A DNA stretch of 64,000 bases, from NCBI GenBank assembly GCA_020851835.1, contig JADZBZ010000167.1, positions 56,899 to 120,898 on the forward strand, in the 5' to 3' direction. The translations under genes and the position numbers were made by a program. This stretch comes from Acidobacteriota bacterium (lineage in GTDB: Bacteria > Acidobacteriota > Vicinamibacteria > Vicinamibacterales > UBA2999). Positions within the stretch are counted from its first letter, which is position 1; every line of letters starts with the position of its first letter. The notes beneath the pieces are model-generated. The model worked only from the letters and a program-made list of their open reading frames with translations. It did not search any database and was not told the DNA's origin. Below are positions 41,104 through 49,000 of the stretch, in pieces.

Positions 41104-41211
41104 GGGCGTCCCGGGCGCCTCACTCGAGCCGCGCACCGATCACGGTCCGCGCCTGGTCGGTGGCCACGGGCGTGCACGCAGGCGCCCATGCCGCGCCAGA
41201 GGAGGTGACCC

Positions 41212-41481
41212 ATGCCACTGATTAAGGCGCGAGCCAATCGCGTCCGCACGCTGCGCCACATCTGCCGCCTGCAGGAACCGAATCGCGACACGCTCGTGCT
41301 GTATGCGCGCTTCATCGGGGACACGCCGGACTACGTCCTGAATCAACTGATCGAGACGACGATCAAGAAAGACCGTGACTTCCTCGAGTGGCAAGCCCAG
41401 CACTCGCGCGACGTCGCCGTTGGCGCGGCGCCGCGCTCGCATCACGATCTGAGGGGCGCCGCAAAAGAGGCGAAGGACTGA
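41212..41481 (+). CDS. Small conserved hypothetical protein before virD4
   Basis: An 89-residue basic protein (RANRVRTLRHICRLQEPNRDTLVLYARFIGDTPDYVLNQLIETTIKKDRDFLEWQAQH). The middle reads as two or three helices, like small relaxosome or ribbon-helix-type DNA-binding proteins, but no fold is certain. The ATG follows GAGGAGGTGA, a strong ribosome site, after the inverted-repeat region. It precedes virD4 by 10 bp, so it may be an accessory DNA-binding component. Confidence 0.65.
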   Translation: MPLIKARANRVRTLRHICRLQEPNRDTLVLYARFIGDTPDYVLNQLIETTIKKDRDFLEWQAQHSRDVAVGAAPRSHHDLRGAAKEAKD

Positions 41482-41491
41482 GGCGACGACC

Positions 41492-43483
41492 GTGCGAATG
41501 CTCGTCGAACTTCGCGTGATGCTGAGCCTGGCTCTGAGCGCCATCGCTGGCGGCCTCGGGCTCCACGTTTATCCGTTCCCGAGCGACAACCCGATCCTTG
41601 GCCTGGTCCAGCTCGAGCGACCTCTCGTCTACGCCGGATTTCTCTACACGTACGCAACGCTGTGGTTCACGACGCCCTTCTTCCTGGCCAGCATCGCACT
41701 GTCGCTCGTCTACATCTTTGCCGCGCGTCGAGACGGCAATCCGACGTACCTTCCGCTCCCGTCGTATCCGGCGCTCGCCACCCGCCGTGCGCCCTTCCTG
41801 GTGCTCGGTGAGCAGCATCACCGCACCGCGCCTGGGCGTGCGAGCGGGCCCTCCTGGCTGATCATCCCGGAACGCGGTCTCTACACCGGGATGCTCATCG
41901 TAGGCGCCATTGGCTCGGGCAAGACGTCGGCGTGCATGTATCCGTACGTCGAGCAACTCCTTGCGTGCAAGGCGAGCGATCCGGTGCGCAAAGCGGCCGG
42001 CCTCGTCCTGGAAGTGAAGGGCGATTTCTGTCGGCAGGTCCGCGACATCCTGGCGCGTCACGGCCGGGCCGACGACTACGTCGAGGTCAGCCTCGACTCG
42101 CCGTACCGGTACAACCCGCTGCACAACGAGCTGGACGCGTACGCACTGGCCTACGGCATCGCCACGCTCATGACGAATCTCTTCGGTCGAGGGAAGGAGC
42201 CGTTCTGGCAGCAGGCGAGCACCAACCTCGTCAAGTTCGTGATTCTGCTGCACCAGACGCTTGATGAGTACGTGACGCTGCTCCAGGTCTACGAGCACGT
42301 CATCAACGCGGACAAGCTGAGGGCCCGCATTGCGGACGGCGAGCGTCGCTTCAACGCGAACAACCGGCGCATCGTCGTGGACAAGCGTGAGCACCTGTTC
42401 ACAGGCGCCATGAGCGGGTGGACGTGGCACGACAGCGACGATGGGGCGACCACCTCGACGGACTGGTCGGGCGACGTCGAGGACGCCTTGCGGTCGGCGG
42501 GCATTCCGTGGCAGGTCGAACGCGTCGCGGCAACTCCGCGATGGGCCGAGCGCGAAGCACAATTCGAGGCGGTGAAACGCTGGTTCGAGGACGACTGGAT
42601 GCGCATCGAGCCGAAGCTGCGCACGTCCATCGTTGAAGGCATCAGCGTGTTCTTGTCGCTGTTCGACGACAACCCAAGAGTGAAGCACACGTTCTGCCCG
42701 CCGAAGGAGACGTACGATCCCGCCCGCAACCCAAACGGCATCCACGGCACGCCCCTCCCGCCGCTTGCTGACCTGATCGAGCAGGGCAAGGTCGTCGCGC
42801 TCAATTTCCCGATCGCGATGAATCCCGGTCTGGCACGCGCGCTCGGCACGATGTTGAAGCAGGACTTTCAACGCGCCGTGCTCAGCCGTGTGCACCGGAT
42901 GGAGGCGGACGAAGCGCGAAGTCGGCGTCCCGTGTTGTTCGTGTGCGATGAGTACCAGGCGTTCGCGACGACGGGCGAGAACGAGCCATCCGGCGACGAG
43001 AAGTTCTTCTCGCTCGCGCGCCAAGCGCGATGCATCCCCATGGTCGCGACGCAGAGCATCAGCTCACTCCGATCAACGCTCTCGGGCGAGTCGTGGCGGA
43101 CGCTCCTCCAGGGCCTGCGGACGAAGATCTTCCTGACGCTGTCCGACGACTTCAGCGCGCAGATGGCCGCGGAGCTGTGCGGCAAGGTCGAGCGCCTCAA
43201 GCCGGGCTACACGATCACCGAGGCCGGGCAGGACGCGCGCGTCAGCATGTTGACCGGGCGCCCGGCGGCACACAAGACCACCGTCAGCGCCTCGAAGACG
43301 TACAGCCTGCGATACGAGTACGTGTTCCAGCCCAAAGTCTTCGCCGAGCTGCAGAACGCCCAGGCCATCGTCCTGCCGTACGACGGCCTCAATCCGCTGC
43401 CACCGACGTACTGCTACCTCAAGCCGCACTACCTCGATGTTCAGACCAGCTACTTCGACCACGCCGCGCGAGGGGTGCTCTGA
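41492..43483 (+). CDS. virD4: VirD4/TraG-family type IV coupling protein
   Basis: A 663-residue coupling ATPase. Two membrane segments (residues ~9-25 and 60-78) are followed by Walker A VGAIGSGKT at about 137-145 and Walker B VLFVCDEYQAF near 474-484. The TraG/TraD core (EPFWQQASTNLVKFVILLHQTLDEYVTLLQVYEHV; TRPVLFVCDEYQA) is complete. It docks the DNA-protein complex onto the channel. GTG at 41492 or ATG at 41498 could start it. It overlaps virB11 by one base (TGATG). Confidence 0.88.
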   Translation: MRMLVELRVMLSLALSAIAGGLGLHVYPFPSDNPILGLVQLERPLVYAGFLYTYATLWFTTPFFLASIALSLVYIFAARRDGNPTYLPLPSYPALATRRAPFLVLGEQHHRTAPGRASGPSWLIIPERGLYTGMLIVGAIGSGKTSACMYPYVEQLLACKASDPVRKAAGLVLEVKGDFCRQVRDILARHGRADDYVEVSLDSPYRYNPLHNELDAYALAYGIATLMTNLFGRGKEPFWQQASTNLVKFVILLHQTLDEYVTLLQVYEHVINADKLRARIADGERRFNANNRRIVVDKREHLFTGAMSGWTWHDSDDGATTSTDWSGDVEDALRSAGIPWQVERVAATPRWAEREAQFEAVKRWFEDDWMRIEPKLRTSIVEGISVFLSLFDDNPRVKHTFCPPKETYDPARNPNGIHGTPLPPLADLIEQGKVVALNFPIAMNPGLARALGTMLKQDFQRAVLSRVHRMEADEARSRRPVLFVCDEYQAFATTGENEPSGDEKFFSLARQARCIPMVATQSISSLRSTLSGESWRTLLQGLRTKIFLTLSDDFSAQMAAELCGKVERLKPGYTITEAGQDARVSMLTGRPAAHKTTVSASKTYSLRYEYVFQPKVFAELQNAQAIVLPYDGLNPLPPTYCYLKPHYLDVQTSYFDHAARGVL

Positions 43484-44448
43484 TGAGCTTCGACATCATC
43501 CTCCCGTTCCTCCGACCGATTGCGCATCTCATCGAGGACCCGGGCGTCAGCGAGATCATGGTCAACGGCTCGAGGCGCGTCTTCGTCGAGCGCGAGGGCG
43601 TCGTCCGTGAGGCGGACGACATCCGGCTCGACGAGCGCAACCTGCGCGTCGCCGTCAAGAACATCGCTCGGGCGCTGGGCGACGAGGTGTCGGAGGAGAA
43701 GCCGATCCTCGACTCGCGCCTGCCCGATGGTTCGCGCGTGGCGGCGGTTCTGCCGCCGTGCAGTCTCGGCGGGACCACGCTCACCATTCGCAAGTTCCAG
43801 ACGAGGTTCTTCACAGCCGACGAACTCGTGAGGATTGGCACGATGACGCCCGAAGTGCTCGCGTCGATCCGCCAGGCGATCGAGCGGAACGAGAACATTC
43901 TGATCAGCGGCGGGACGAGCACCGGGAAGACGACGCTTCTGAATGCACTCGCGGCGTTCCTCCCGGTGGACGACCGGGTCGTGCTCATCGAGGACACAGC
44001 GGAGCTGCAGATCGATCGCCCGAACCTGGTGCGGTTCGAGGCGCGTCGCGAGCAGGTTGGCCTGCCGGCGGTCACCATCCGCGAGCTGCTCCGCGCGACA
44101 CTGCGACATCGCCCTGATCGAATCATCGTCGGCGAGGTCCGGGGCGGCGAGGCGTTTGACTTGTTGCAGGCGCTGAACACCGGCCACGCCGGGTCACTGT
44201 CCACGATCCATGCGAACTCGGCGGAGCAGGCGTTGGCGCGCCTGGCGTCGTGCGTCGTCCAGAGCGGCGTCGAGCTGCCGTATCAGGCCGTGCGGTACCA
44301 GATTGCCGACGCAATCGATCTCGTGCTGCACCTCGTACGCCGTCCAGGGGCTCGCGTCGTCGAGTCGCTGATCAGGGTGGGTCAGTACGACCCGGAGCGC
44401 GATCGGTACGAGACGAGCGGGCTGCACGGCAGTAAGGATCGCGTGTAA
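43483..44448 (+). CDS. virB11: VirB11/TrbB-family ATPase
   Basis: A 321-residue hexameric ATPase. The N-terminal domain (ILPFLRPIAHLIEDPGVSEIMVNGSRRVFVEREGVV) is followed by Walker A GGTSTGKT at residues 143-150, an Asp box (VLIEDTAELQI), Walker B-like RIIVGEVRGGEAFDLLQALNTGH and the HAN motif STIHANSAEQALARL. The chain is complete. It is the last T4SS gene, downstream of virD4. Confidence 0.9.
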   Translation: MSFDIILPFLRPIAHLIEDPGVSEIMVNGSRRVFVEREGVVREADDIRLDERNLRVAVKNIARALGDEVSEEKPILDSRLPDGSRVAAVLPPCSLGGTTLTIRKFQTRFFTADELVRIGTMTPEVLASIRQAIERNENILISGGTSTGKTTLLNALAAFLPVDDRVVLIEDTAELQIDRPNLVRFEARREQVGLPAVTIRELLRATLRHRPDRIIVGEVRGGEAFDLLQALNTGHAGSLSTIHANSAEQALARLASCVVQSGVELPYQAVRYQIADAIDLVLHLVRRPGARVVESLIRVGQYDPERDRYETSGLHGSKDRV

Positions 44449-44519
44449 ATCGGCGTTCGTACTGGAGGAGGTCGCTGCACCGGGCCATCGCGCTTCATTC
44501 TGCGGCCCGTCTCGGCGCC

Positions 44520-44572
44520 GTCAAGACGCCTCGCGCCGGTCGGCCCCGGCGTCGCCGGGCTTCGGTCTTGAC
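44520..44572. repeat. Nested hairpin after virB11
   Basis: Outer arms GTCAAGAC/GTCTTGAC (44520-44527 and 44565-44572) enclose CCCGGC-GTC-GCCGGG at 44545-44559. No U-run follows. It may be a transcription or processing boundary. Confidence 0.4.
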
Positions 44573-44655
44573 AGCGCCTGCGCCGCGCTCTCGGAGGCAA
44601 CTATCGACGGCCCGGCCGGAGAGTGGCCCGACTCGACGAGCAAGCTGGAGGAATC

Positions 44656-45033
44656 ATGTCCGACGATCGAAGTCACGCCAGCATCGTCGTCACCATCGGC
44701 GGACAAAGCCGCCGGTACGAAGCGTTCGTGACGTCGGCGCCGGCTCGCCTCGACGCGCCCTCGACGATGACGCTATACGTATCGACGCTGGCGGACGTGG
44801 CGATGTTCGCCGCCAGTGACGTTGCGATCGGTTCGGCGTCGGCCGCGTCCGGCGCTCGGCTCATTCTGGTGGACGTCAGCGAACTCGCCTGGCAGCGTGC
44901 CCGGTGCCGCGAGGCTTGCCATCTGCTGGTACCGGCGGATCCTTGGCTGGCAGGTCCGAACACGCTACAGCCATGGCTTTGGCGAAGGCTGCGCGGCTGC
45001 TCTGCCGGCTGCGAGATCGGAACTGGAGCGTGA
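44656..45033 (+). CDS. Conserved hypothetical protein near the excision genes
   Basis: A 125-residue protein (DDRSHASIVVTIGGQSRRYEAFVTSAPARL at the N-terminus) with a run of small and hydrophobic residues in the middle and a Trp-rich end (WLAGPNTLQPWLWRRLRG). It has two cysteine pairs, CREAC and CSAGC. The ATG follows GGAGG. No family recognised. Confidence 0.55.
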   Translation: MSDDRSHASIVVTIGGQSRRYEAFVTSAPARLDAPSTMTLYVSTLADVAMFAASDVAIGSASAASGARLILVDVSELAWQRARCREACHLLVPADPWLAGPNTLQPWLWRRLRGCSAGCEIGTGA

Positions 45034-45036
45034 TCC

Positions 45037-45366
45037 ATGGCGCGTGAACTGGATCGATTCGCGTCCTCGTTGCGCATCCAGGCAACGGCCCTTCCAGTCG
45101 AAGGCGAATCTGATTCTGCAGGACCACTGGTGGTCGCCGGTCAGGAACTTCGCGGTCGGCCTGCTCCGGCGAGGCTCCTTCGCTTCGCTGCTGTCCGAGC
45201 GCGCACTGGCCTGTCGCGCTCGACCATCTGGCGCCTTGAGCGACAAGGGTTGTTTCCACGCCGCCGGCGGATCTCGCACGGCGCCGTCGCATGGGCGGCC
45301 GAAGAAGTTGAAGCTTGGTCGCAGTTGGCGACTGCAGCCGTGGACGCGTCATGGGATCAGCAATGA
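45037..45366 (+). CDS. AlpA-family (excisionase-like) DNA-binding protein
   Basis: A 109-residue protein whose C-terminal half (LLRFAAVRARTGLSRSTIWRLERQGLFPRRRRI ... AVAWAAEEVEAW) is the AlpA winged-helix pattern found in prophage and ICE excision regulators. The ~45-residue N-terminal part is unstructured. It is tightly followed by another excisionase-like gene. Such proteins activate integrase or excision in integrating elements; no integrase is in the window. Confidence 0.75.
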   Translation: MARELDRFASSLRIQATALPVEGESDSAGPLVVAGQELRGRPAPARLLRFAAVRARTGLSRSTIWRLERQGLFPRRRRISHGAVAWAAEEVEAWSQLATAAVDASWDQQ

Positions 45367-45599
45367 GAACAGGTCCGCCGATGGACGAGCCGCTCGGATC
45401 GGGCGAGGAGTGCCTGACCGTCTCCGAGGTTGCCGACCGGCTGAAGATCAATGAGGACACGGTCCGCCGGATTTTCGTCAACGAGCCCGGCGTGATCGTC
45501 ATCTACCGTCCCCGCAAGGGCAGGCGCCAGTACCGGACGCTTCGGATTCCGGACCACGTGTTCCGGCGCGTTCTGACGAGGTTCACGAGGGCGACATGA
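45363..45599 (+). CDS. Excisionase-type helix-turn-helix protein (HTH_17)
   Basis: A 78-residue protein with CLTVSEVADRLKINEDTVRRIFVNEPGV as the helix-turn-helix (residues ~16-43), then a basic wing (YRPRKGRRQYRTLRIPDHVF). It overlaps the AlpA-like gene (ATGA). It resembles small excisionase/HTH_17 proteins of mobile elements. It would bend DNA at an att site or repress element genes. Confidence 0.7.
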   Translation: MRTGPPMDEPLGSGEECLTVSEVADRLKINEDTVRRIFVNEPGVIVIYRPRKGRRQYRTLRIPDHVFRRVLTRFTRAT

Positions 45600-45651
45600 C
45601 GAGAGCACGCCGCCTGTGGCCATAAGCCTATTCAATACAGCTCTTTAGATG

Positions 45652-45681
45652 ATGTCAGAAATTATGATATACTTCTGACAT
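45652..45681 (+). promoter_or_regulatory. Operator/promoter of the AbiE operon
   Basis: Perfect inverted repeat ATGTCAGAA / TTCTGACAT with a 12-bp spacer, whose right arm includes the AbiEi start codon. The spacer holds TATGAT (45663-45668), a strong -10, which would put the transcript start only a few bases before the ATG. This fits autorepression by the AbiEi antitoxin. Confidence 0.7.
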
Positions 45682-46279
45682 GAATTCGCTGGGTAATCGC
45701 CTCATGGCGGAGGCCGCTCTGCTTCCGGCAGGCACGCCGCTCTCGGCCAAACGGTTCCTCCACTTGGGGGAGCGCGCGGCCGTTGACCAGGCGCTCTCCC
45801 GCCTCGCCAGGAGTGGGCATTTGCAGCGCGCAGCCAGGGGCCTCTACCTGCGGCCCGTGGAGACGCGATTTGGTTTGGGCGCGCCTGGTCTCGAAGCAAC
45901 GTTGAAGGCGCTGGAACACGAATCGGGAGAGGTCATCGTGCCGGCCGGAGCAGCGGCGGCCAACCGGCTCGGCCTGACAACCCAGGTGCCGGTGCGCTCG
46001 GTCTACCTCACTTCCGGACGAAGCCGGCAGCTCGCCCTTGGCGCCCAGGTCATCGAGTTGCGGCACGCACCGCGCTGGCAACTGGTGCTGCCCGGCCGGC
46101 CGGCGGGCGAGGCTGTTCGGGCACTGGCTTGGCTCGGCCGCCAACAGGGCGCGAAAATCGCGCCGCGACTGGCGCGGACGCTAGGACCGGAGGGTGTGCA
46201 GGAATTGTCTGCCGCGCGTGGACGTCTGCCAACCTGGCTTGCCAAGGAGGTGAGCCACATGGTGGCAGCGCGTGCCTGA
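45680..46279 (+). CDS. abiEi: AbiEi-type antitoxin/regulator
   Basis: A 199-residue protein: an N-terminal winged helix (LSAKRFLHLGERAAVDQALSRLARSGHLQRAARGLYLRPVETRF, residues ~21-63) followed by the AbiEi C-terminal antitoxin domain (IVPAGAAAANRLGLTTQVPVRSVYLTSGRSR; WLGRQQGAKIAPRLARTL). It is the DUF6088/AbiEi family. It heads a toxin-antitoxin operon and lies directly on its own inverted-repeat operator, so it should bind there and block expression. Confidence 0.87.
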   Translation: MNSLGNRLMAEAALLPAGTPLSAKRFLHLGERAAVDQALSRLARSGHLQRAARGLYLRPVETRFGLGAPGLEATLKALEHESGEVIVPAGAAAANRLGLTTQVPVRSVYLTSGRSRQLALGAQVIELRHAPRWQLVLPGRPAGEAVRALAWLGRQQGAKIAPRLARTLGPEGVQELSAARGRLPTWLAKEVSHMVAARA

Positions 46280-47294
46280 GTCCTTCCTTTCGCTCGCGCC
46301 ATCGGATCGCGCCGCGGCGCTGGACGTCGCCGCGTCGAGGTCTGGCCGACCCGCACATCTGCTCGAGAAGGACGTCTGGGTCGTCTGGACGCTCCACATG
46401 CTCTACGCCGCGCCGTTCGCCGACGCGCTGGTATTCAAGGGCGGTACGTCGCTGTCGAAGGCGTATCGAGCCATCCGTCGGTTCTCCGAAGATGTCGACC
46501 TGACGTACGACGTCCGGGCCATCGCTCCAGATCTGACGTCCGCGGGCGACGATAGCCTGCCGCCGAACCGCAGCCAGGAGCAGCGGTGGACCAAGCTGAT
46601 TCGTGAGCGTCTGGCGGCGTGGACGCAGGACGTCGTGGCACCGTTGCTGCGGGATCAGCTCCAGCAGGAAACCTTGGACGCGACTGTCGCTGTTGACGGC
46701 GACACGATTCGAATCGCATACCTCCCCACGGCGACCGGCTACGGTTACATTCACTCGACCGTGGCGCTCGAGTTCGGCGCCCGATCGACCGGCGAGCCGC
46801 ATGAGAAGCGGGACGTCGCGTGCGATGCCGCGCCACACCTGCCTGACCTGGCCTTTCCGAGCGCGACGCTCTCGGTGATGCGCCCGGAGCGCACGTTCTG
46901 GGAGAAGGCGACCGCGATTCACGTGTTCTGCCGGGGCGGCCGTTTCCGGGGCGCCGAGCACTTCTCGCGGCACTGGTACGACATCGACGCTCTCGACGCG
47001 GCGCCATTCGTCGAGGCGGCGCTCCGCGACCACGACCTGGCGCAGCGAGTCGCCCGCCACAAGAGCATGTTCTTCCGTGAGAAGGACGCCCAGGGGCGGC
47101 CGATCGACTACGACGCAGCCGTTCGCGGTGGACTCCAGTTGGTTCCGGACGGCGCCGCAGCGCGGTTGCTCGCGGACGATTACGCCGCCATGATCGCCGA
47201 TGGTCTCTTCTTCGGGGAGGTCCCCACGTTCGCGGATCTCTTGAGGCGGTGCGAGGCCATTCAACGGCGCGCGAACCCCGGAGGCCCTTGGTGA
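46272..47294 (+). CDS. abiEii: AbiEii-type nucleotidyltransferase toxin
   Basis: A 340-residue protein of the AbiEii/AbiGii family. KGGTSLSKAYRAIRRFSEDVDLTYD (from residue ~56) holds both toxin motifs, GGTSLSK and SEDVDL, which form the nucleotidyltransferase active site. The RTFWEKATAIH motif near residue 210 is the third conserved block. The GTG at 46272 overlaps the antitoxin gene. Family toxins act with NTPs to block growth, and the AbiE system gives abortive phage infection in Lactococcus. All catalytic motifs look intact. Confidence 0.9.
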   Translation: MPESFLSLAPSDRAAALDVAASRSGRPAHLLEKDVWVVWTLHMLYAAPFADALVFKGGTSLSKAYRAIRRFSEDVDLTYDVRAIAPDLTSAGDDSLPPNRSQEQRWTKLIRERLAAWTQDVVAPLLRDQLQQETLDATVAVDGDTIRIAYLPTATGYGYIHSTVALEFGARSTGEPHEKRDVACDAAPHLPDLAFPSATLSVMRPERTFWEKATAIHVFCRGGRFRGAEHFSRHWYDIDALDAAPFVEAALRDHDLAQRVARHKSMFFREKDAQGRPIDYDAAVRGGLQLVPDGAAARLLADDYAAMIADGLFFGEVPTFADLLRRCEAIQRRANPGGPW

Positions 47295-48274
47295 CGATCA
47301 CCATCTCATCGTGTGCCTACGTCCATTCTGAAGACGTGGATCCCGAGCGCCACCTGAACGCTCCCGCGCTGGAGGCCGGGATGGACACGGCCGTGAAGGC
47401 CGCGATTGCGGCACTGGGCGACGATGCAGCCGGTTATACGGAGTTCCAGCGACGAACCATTCAGACCGTGTACACGTCGATGCTCTCCACGCACGGGTTG
47501 ATCCGGAAGGTCCTCGGTGCTGGCTGGCAGAATCCTGCAGCGATCGACGCGCTCGCGCTCGCCCGCGTCCCGCTGGAGAGTCTCTACACCCTGTGCCTGA
47601 TGTTCGAAGACGCGTCGTGGGTGGACGGCTACCTGAAGGACGGGTGGAAGAAGCAGTACGTCAGGTTTCTCCTCCAGTGCGAGGAAACGAAGAACCTGCC
47701 AAGGTTCAAAGAGTTCTGCACGATGTTGGCGCCGCGGAATCTGGATGCGCTCCGTCAGTTCCACGGCATCACAGATGCCCAGGTTGCCACCATCCATCAT
47801 GAAGAGTTGGGTGTGCCCGTGCCAGACGGGATGGCGAAGGAGCACATCTCGCGATTTCCCTCGCCATCGAAGGTCATCAACCAGATGAAGCAGGGCACCG
47901 ACAAGCGCACGATGCTCGCGCGTCTGTACCCGGAGTACGTGTTCCTCTGCTCATTCGCACATGGCCTTCCCGATGCGCTCCTGTTCAAGATGATGTTCAG
48001 CAAAAACCCGCCAGCGTCGGACTACTTCAGCGAAGCGCAGATGAAGGACACCTTCCATCGGCAGGTAGAGCAGCCCGCCTATACGACGAGCCTCCTCAGC
48101 CTCATCCAGAGCTCAACGGAGCTGATCCCTCTTTATCCAGGGAACGTCGCGCTCCGCGCCGCGATCGTCAAGGCATGGGAGTCCGTCACCGAAGGGATGC
48201 TGCTCGGGAAGGCGATCTGGCACATTCGAACCAAGAGGCTGCTCGGCATTGTGGATGCGGAGCCGTCGCAGTAG
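47291..48274 (+). CDS. Hypothetical third gene of the AbiE operon (DUF5677-like)
   Basis: A 327-residue protein that overlaps the toxin stop (GTGA), so it is coupled to the toxin-antitoxin pair. It is helical (RRTIQTVYTSMLSTHGLIRKVLGAG; RVPLESLYTLCLMFEDASWV; YPEYVFLCSFAHGLPDALLFKMMF). The pattern of an Arg-x5-SLY segment followed by a FAHG motif is like DUF5677 proteins often found in defence islands, though the match is not firm. No catalytic motif known. Confidence 0.5.
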   Translation: MTITISSCAYVHSEDVDPERHLNAPALEAGMDTAVKAAIAALGDDAAGYTEFQRRTIQTVYTSMLSTHGLIRKVLGAGWQNPAAIDALALARVPLESLYTLCLMFEDASWVDGYLKDGWKKQYVRFLLQCEETKNLPRFKEFCTMLAPRNLDALRQFHGITDAQVATIHHEELGVPVPDGMAKEHISRFPSPSKVINQMKQGTDKRTMLARLYPEYVFLCSFAHGLPDALLFKMMFSKNPPASDYFSEAQMKDTFHRQVEQPAYTTSLLSLIQSSTELIPLYPGNVALRAAIVKAWESVTEGMLLGKAIWHIRTKRLLGIVDAEPSQ

Positions 48275-48424
48275 CCGACGCAGATCACCGAAGATGGGCC
48301 CGAGACTGACCGAAAAGTGCCCTCGGAGGCCCAGGGGTGTGTGTCGCCGAGTACGCGGACGGGCGACGGCGTCACGGTGTACGACGAACCCGACGGTACG
48401 GTATTCTCGGCGGCGAATCGAGCG

Positions 48425-49000
48425 ATGAACCAGCCGATAGTATTCGTCGGTGGCGTCCATGGCGTCGGCAAGACGACGATCAGCCGCCTTCTCGCGGAGC
48501 GTCTTTCCGCGTCCCATGTCACTGCTGGCCGCCTGATCCGGGAAGCAGCGAGCGGAACGGATCGCGTAACGGTTGGCCCTGGCAGGAAGGCTGTTCCCAA
48601 CGTGGACGGGAATCAGGCACTCCTGCTGCGGGGCCTGGGCTCATACAAGGCCAGCTGTGGCCCGGGGCCGATTGTGCTGGATGGGCATTTCTCGCTTCTG
48701 GACTCAAGCGAAATCCCCGTCCGGATTCCGCTTCCCGTCTACGACGCCATCGCCCCTGTCGCCGTCGTGCTGGTGGAAACTGAGGATCGCGTGGTCCATG
48801 CTCGTCTGATGAGCCGAGACGGCGGCGCTCCCCCTGTTGCGATCGTTGCACAGCACGCGGCGTGCGAACGCCAGGCAGCCGAGGCGGTGTGCGCGAGGCT
48901 GAAGATCCCGTTGATCAGCGTGGCTGGCGACGGGTCACCAGCGGAGGCGACTCGAGCGGCGACGTCCCGGCTGTCGCCAGTTCTGGCGGGTGTCGCGTGA
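48425..49000 (+). CDS. P-loop kinase-like ATPase (AAA_33 type)
   Basis: A 191-residue protein with VFVGGVHGVGKTTISRLL (Walker A, residues ~7-20), then GPIVLDGHFSLLDSSEIP (Walker B-like Asp) and a lid region with VLVETEDRVVHARLMSRDGG. It looks like a small adenylate-kinase-type or polynucleotide-kinase-type enzyme. The ATG at 48425 is the clean start; in-frame starts from 48317 precede the strand. The stop overlaps the PIN-GNAT gene (GTGA). It is probably the ATP-dependent part of the three-gene group. Confidence 0.7.
   Translation: MNQPIVFVGGVHGVGKTTISRLLAERLSASHVTAGRLIREAASGTDRVTVGPGRKAVPNVDGNQALLLRGLGSYKASCGPGPIVLDGHFSLLDSSEIPVRIPLPVYDAIAPVAVVLVETEDRVVHARLMSRDGGAPPVAIVAQHAACERQAAEAVCARLKIPLISVAGDGSPAEATRAATSRLSPVLAGVA

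Larger units (their letters stand above)
40864..41211. other. Non-coding region with strong inverted repeats
   Basis: Between two same-strand genes. It holds two hairpins (listed next) and is very GC-rich. An open frame of 121 codons crosses it but reads as low-complexity Ala/Arg sequence and is probably accidental. It is a candidate oriT or regulatory region; no consensus nic site was recognised. Confidence 0.45.

Noticed and set aside
40860..41225. A 121-codon frame over the inverted-repeat region
   Set aside because: Low-complexity Ala/Arg sequence, no ribosome site, and it spans a 97-nt hairpin; better explained as non-coding.
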